From: JBHHYS01 sp046757645
GTDB taxonomy: Bacteria; Acidobacteriota; Terriglobia; Acidiferrales; 2-02-FULL-67-57
DNA length: 7,123 nt
Assembly: GCA_046757645.1 (NCBI GenBank)
Contig: JBHHYS010000110.1
Location: 1 to 7,123 of the forward strand
Direction: 5' to 3'
Positions 5,037 through 7,123 of the stretch are shown here, one piece after another (positions within the stretch are counted from its first letter, which is position 1; every line of letters begins with the position of its first letter). The translations under genes and the position numbers were made by a program. The notes under the pieces were generated by a model. The model was not told the origin of the DNA and made no database searches. It saw only the letters and a list, made by a program, of their open reading frames with translations.

Positions 5037-6497
5037 ATGGAGCTAGGCGAACTGACCATCGCGGCTGTGCAGGAGCGGTTGCGGACGCGCGCGGTTACCG
5101 CCCGCGAACTCGCCGAGCGGCAACTGGAGCGCATCCGGGAGCGCGATCCTCGACTCCGCGCCTTTCTGAGGCTTTCGCCGGAGCGGGCGCTCGCCCAGGC
5201 GGATGCCATCGATCGGCGGATCCGAGCGGGCGAACCGCTGCCGCCGCTGGCCGGCGTGCCCCTGGCCATCAAGGACAACATTGTGACTCGCGATCTTCCC
5301 ACCACCGCCGGTTCGCGGATCCTGGAAAACTACCGGCCGCCTTACGACGCCACTGCGGTCGAGCGTCTGGAGCAGGCTGGCGCGGTTTTGCTGGGGAAGA
5401 CGAATTGCGACGAGTTCGCCATGGGCTCCTCGACGGAAAATTCTGCCTACTTTCCCACCCGCAACCCGCGCGACCCGGAGCGGGTTCCGGGCGGCTCGAG
5501 CGGCGGCTCAGCCGCAGCGGTGGCGGACGGCCTGGCGGTGGCGGCGCTGGGGTCCGACACCGGCGGTTCCATCCGCCAGCCGGCGGGCTTCTGCGGGATC
5601 GTGGGGGTGATGGGAACCTACGGGCGGGTGTCGCGCTACGGGTTGATCGCTTTTGCCTCTTCGCTGGATCACATCGGGCCGATTGCCCGCACGGTGCGCG
5701 ACGCGGCGGCTGTGCTGCAACTCATCGCCGGAGGCGACCCGCGGGATTCGACGGCGGCCGACGTCCCGGTGCCGGACTATCGGGCCGCATTGGAGCAACC
5801 CGTCGAAGGGCTGCGGCTCGGGATTCCCAAGGAATATTTCGGCGCCGGGCTCAACACCGAAGTACGCGCCAAGGTGGAGCAGGCGATTGAACGCTTCCGG
5901 GAGCTGGGTTGCCAAATCCGGGAAATCAGCCTGCCGCACACCGACTACGCCATCGCCTGCTACTACATCATCGCCACCGCCGAGGCCAGCTCCAACCTGG
6001 CGCGCTACGATGGGGTGCGCTACGCCTTCCGCGCTCCGGGGGCGAGGACGCTAGACACCATGTACTACGCCACCCGGGGGCACGGGTTTGGAGCGGAGGT
6101 GAAGCGGCGAATCATGCTGGGGACCTACGCGCTGAGCGCCGGCTACTACGAGGCCTACTACCTGAAAGCACAGAAGGTGCGGAGGCTGCTCTACCAGGAT
6201 TTCCTGCGGGCGTTCTCGTCCGACTCGAGCAAGCAAGTGGACGCCATCCTGACGCCCACCTCGCCCACTCCGGCGTTTCGCCTGGGGGAGAAGCTGGATG
6301 ATCCCCTGCAAATGTACCTGGCGGACATCTACACGGTGACGGGCTCACTCGCAGGCGTGCCGGGAATCTCGGTGCCGTGCGGGACCTCCCGCAGCGGCTT
6401 GCCCGTCGGCCTCCAGCTCTTCACCCGCCACTTCGACGAATGCCGCCTGTTGCAACTCGGCCACGCCTTCGAACGAGCCGGCGGCTTCACCTTGTAA
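5037..6497 (+). CDS. gatA: Asp/Glu-tRNA(Asn/Gln) amidotransferase subunit A
   Basis: GatA is the glutaminase of GatCAB: it releases ammonia from glutamine and passes it to GatB for amidation of the mischarged tRNA. It belongs to the amidase-signature family. The 486 residues match the usual length. The Ser-cisSer-Lys triad is clear and has the same numbers as I recall for the Staphylococcus aureus enzyme: Lys79 in L-A-I-K-D-N, Ser154 in P-G-G-S-S-G-G-S, and Ser178 in D-T-G-G-S-I-R-Q-P-A. Other typical stretches are G-K-T-N-C-D-E-F-A-M-G-S (120-131) and the C-terminal P-G-I-S-V-P-C-G. Two small departures are M192-G193 where the family usually has Lys-Pro before T-Y-G-R-V-S-R, and His212 in S-L-D-H-I-G-P where Gln is common. 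The ATG fits the family start; there is no strong Shine-Dalgarno sequence, and a hairpin lies 8 bases upstream. gatB is not nearby. Confidence 0.96.
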   Translation: MELGELTIAAVQERLRTRAVTARELAERQLERIRERDPRLRAFLRLSPERALAQADAIDRRIRAGEPLPPLAGVPLAIKDNIVTRDLPTTAGSRILENYRPPYDATAVERLEQAGAVLLGKTNCDEFAMGSSTENSAYFPTRNPRDPERVPGGSSGGSAAAVADGLAVAALGSDTGGSIRQPAGFCGIVGVMGTYGRVSRYGLIAFASSLDHIGPIARTVRDAAAVLQLIAGGDPRDSTAADVPVPDYRAALEQPVEGLRLGIPKEYFGAGLNTEVRAKVEQAIERFRELGCQIREISLPHTDYAIACYYIIATAEASSNLARYDGVRYAFRAPGARTLDTMYYATRGHGFGAEVKRRIMLGTYALSAGYYEAYYLKAQKVRRLLYQDFLRAFSSDSSKQVDAILTPTSPTPAFRLGEKLDDPLQMYLADIYTVTGSLAGVPGISVPCGTSRSGLPVGLQLFTRHFDECRLLQLGHAFERAGGFTL

Positions 6498-6515
6498 CTG
6501 GTCACCGGTGGCCAG
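6498..6515. repeat. Near-palindrome immediately after the gatA stop
   Basis: CTGGTCACCGGTGGCCAG begins at the base after the TAA of gatA. It forms a 7-base-pair stem (one G-T wobble) around CCGG. Without a T-run it is not a classical terminator, though it could protect the 3' end of the mRNA. It shares CCGGTGGC with the hairpin before gatA. Confidence 0.45.
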
Positions 6516-6530
6516 CGACCGGCGGAATGA

Positions 6531-6560
6531 ACGCACGGATGCACACAGATTCACACTGAA
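6531..6560. repeat. 10-base-periodic sequence, likely fragment of a dispersed intergenic repeat
   Basis: Three successive 10-base units align as ACGCACGGAT, GCACACAGAT and TCACACTGAA, sharing a CAC core and, in the first two, a GAT end. Wording of this kind (gcacacagattcacac) is, from memory, common in intergenic repeats of environmental bacterial genomes. The periodicity is seen directly; membership of a dispersed family is inference. Confidence 0.4.
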
Positions 6561-6611
6561 AGTTCCGTAGCTCTCCGAGGCGCTTTGGAAGTAGACTGCT
6601 TTTGGCAGTGC

Positions 6612-6617
6612 GGGAGG
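6612..6617 (+). promoter_or_regulatory. Strong Shine-Dalgarno deciding a GTG start
   Basis: GGGAGG, followed by AAA, is the best ribosome-binding match in the region. It favours GTG 6624 or 6627 over the TTG at 6585, which it lies inside of, and over the ATG at 6654. Confidence 0.5.
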
Positions 6618-6623
6618 AAAGCG

Positions 6624-7043
6624 GTGGTGAGGAAATACCGGCAAAGAGGCTACATGGAGGCGTACGAGCAGGAGAAGCGCGGAAAAAGAGGGGCGCCTCC
6701 CAAGGCTCTAGAGGGAACCGGCCCGCGGGCGCCGCGGATGCCGGGGGCGCGGGTCGCCTCCCGCTGTGCGGGCTGCGGCACGGTGCTGCCGGTGGCGATT
6801 GAGGCTTTCGGGCAGTGTGCGCAGTGCGGGTTCGAGCTGCACTCCTGCCGGCAGTGTGTCCACTTCGATACGGCCAGCCGGTTTGAGTGCACGCAACCCA
6901 TCCAGGCCAGAATGGCCCAGAAAGATGCCCGCAACGACTGTCAATACTTTGCCCTCCGCACGGTGGTGGAACGGGACACCTCTCCCGGAGCCGCCCGGCC
7001 CGAAGATGCCCGCCGGGCTTTCCAAAACCTCTTCAAGAAGTAG
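6624..7043 (+). CDS. Cysteine-rich, probable zinc-binding small protein of unknown function
   Basis: I do not know a name for this protein. A basic, low-complexity N-terminus (about residues 1-46, rich in Lys, Arg, Gly and Pro) precedes a compact domain with eight cysteines. From the start used here they are C48-x2-C51, C65-x2-C68, C75-x2-C78, C89 and C106. The first four look like a zinc ribbon. The second half reads C-R-Q-C-x-H-F-D, then C-T-Q-P and D-C-Q-Y-F, a spacing recalled from small bacterial metal-binding modules. No signal peptide or membrane helix is seen, so it is probably cytosolic and may bind nucleic acid. The start is uncertain. GTG at 6624 (or 6627) follows a strong GGGAGG at 6612-6617 by 6 (or 9) bases. 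TTG at 6585 would be longer, and ATG at 6654 would be shorter with a weaker AGAGG 4 bases away. It lies 126 bases after gatA, probably a separate unit. Confidence 0.75.
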   Translation: MVRKYRQRGYMEAYEQEKRGKRGAPPKALEGTGPRAPRMPGARVASRCAGCGTVLPVAIEAFGQCAQCGFELHSCRQCVHFDTASRFECTQPIQARMAQKDARNDCQYFALRTVVERDTSPGAARPEDARRAFQNLFKK

Positions 7044-7074
7044 CCACCCTTCGTCTGCGCTCCGGCTTCGCTCC

Positions 7075-7110
7075 AAAAAAAGAGCCGGCCCCGACAAAGT
7101 CGGGGCCGGC
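7075..7110 (-). terminator. Intrinsic terminator for a leftward gene beyond the right edge
   Basis: A perfect 12-base-pair stem, GCCGGCCCCGAC (7084-7095) with GTCGGGGCCGGC (7099-7110), encloses a 3-base loop. On the minus strand it is followed by TC and seven T (7081-7075), a textbook rho-independent terminator. It implies a minus-strand gene to the right, convergent with the cysteine-rich protein. On the plus strand no T-run follows within the window, so its use there is uncertain. Confidence 0.75.
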
Positions 7111-7123
7111 GGGCCGCCCGCTT

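Noticed and set aside
5405..5890. Alternate-frame open frame inside gatA
   Set aside because: It lies entirely within gatA, and its Arg/Gly-rich composition is typical of a frame-shifted reading of GC-rich coding sequence.
6592..6597. TAGACT as a promoter -10 for the cysteine-rich protein
   Set aside because: It has two mismatches to the consensus, no extended -10 TG and no -35 at a normal distance; support is too thin.

Overview
The window is bacterial, dense and mostly very GC-rich, with GC-ending codons in the housekeeping genes. Protein style, promoter-like sequences and a lone small tatA suggest an acidobacterial or related soil/environmental genome. This placement is inference from memory of such sequences, not a search result, and is only moderately certain.

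Layout. (1) Positions 1-231 hold the 3' end of pyrF (orotidine-5'-phosphate decarboxylase), whose start lies outside the window. (2) Positions 232-1593 form a noticeably less GC-rich block with different codon use. It contains a promoter region with repeated CTAG motifs, an unrecognised 266-residue protein, and a PIN-domain nuclease-like protein overlapping it by 11 bases. This is the accessory part of the window and the best candidate for an undescribed system: a toxin-antitoxin-like pair with an unusually large, multidomain partner. (3) Positions 1677-3602 encode SelB, the selenocysteine-specific elongation factor. (4) A small TatA-type translocase subunit (3666-3848) converges on a Maf-type nucleotide pyrophosphatase on the minus strand (3853-4434), with 4 bases between their stops. 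(5) A divergent promoter region (4435-4628) separates maf from gatC (4629-4928) and gatA (5037-6497), two of the three subunits of the tRNA-dependent amidotransferase; gatB is not here. The gatC-gatA gap is long and carries repeats and a hairpin. (6) After gatA come a near-palindrome and a 10-base-periodic sequence, probably a dispersed repeat. Then come a cysteine-rich probable zinc-binding protein (6624-7043) and a strong intrinsic terminator that reads leftwards, implying a minus-strand gene just beyond the right edge.

The housekeeping genes do not form one pathway. pyrF and maf concern pyrimidine nucleotides and nucleotide-pool hygiene. SelB and GatCA concern special decoding and aminoacylation. 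TatA concerns export of folded proteins. Recognisable -10 elements (TAGAAT, TACAAT or TATAAT) precede most transcription units, and two share the exact 11-base sequence TATGCTAGAAT. I saw no tRNA, rRNA, CRISPR array or insertion sequence, and no gene-free stretch exceeds 300 bases.
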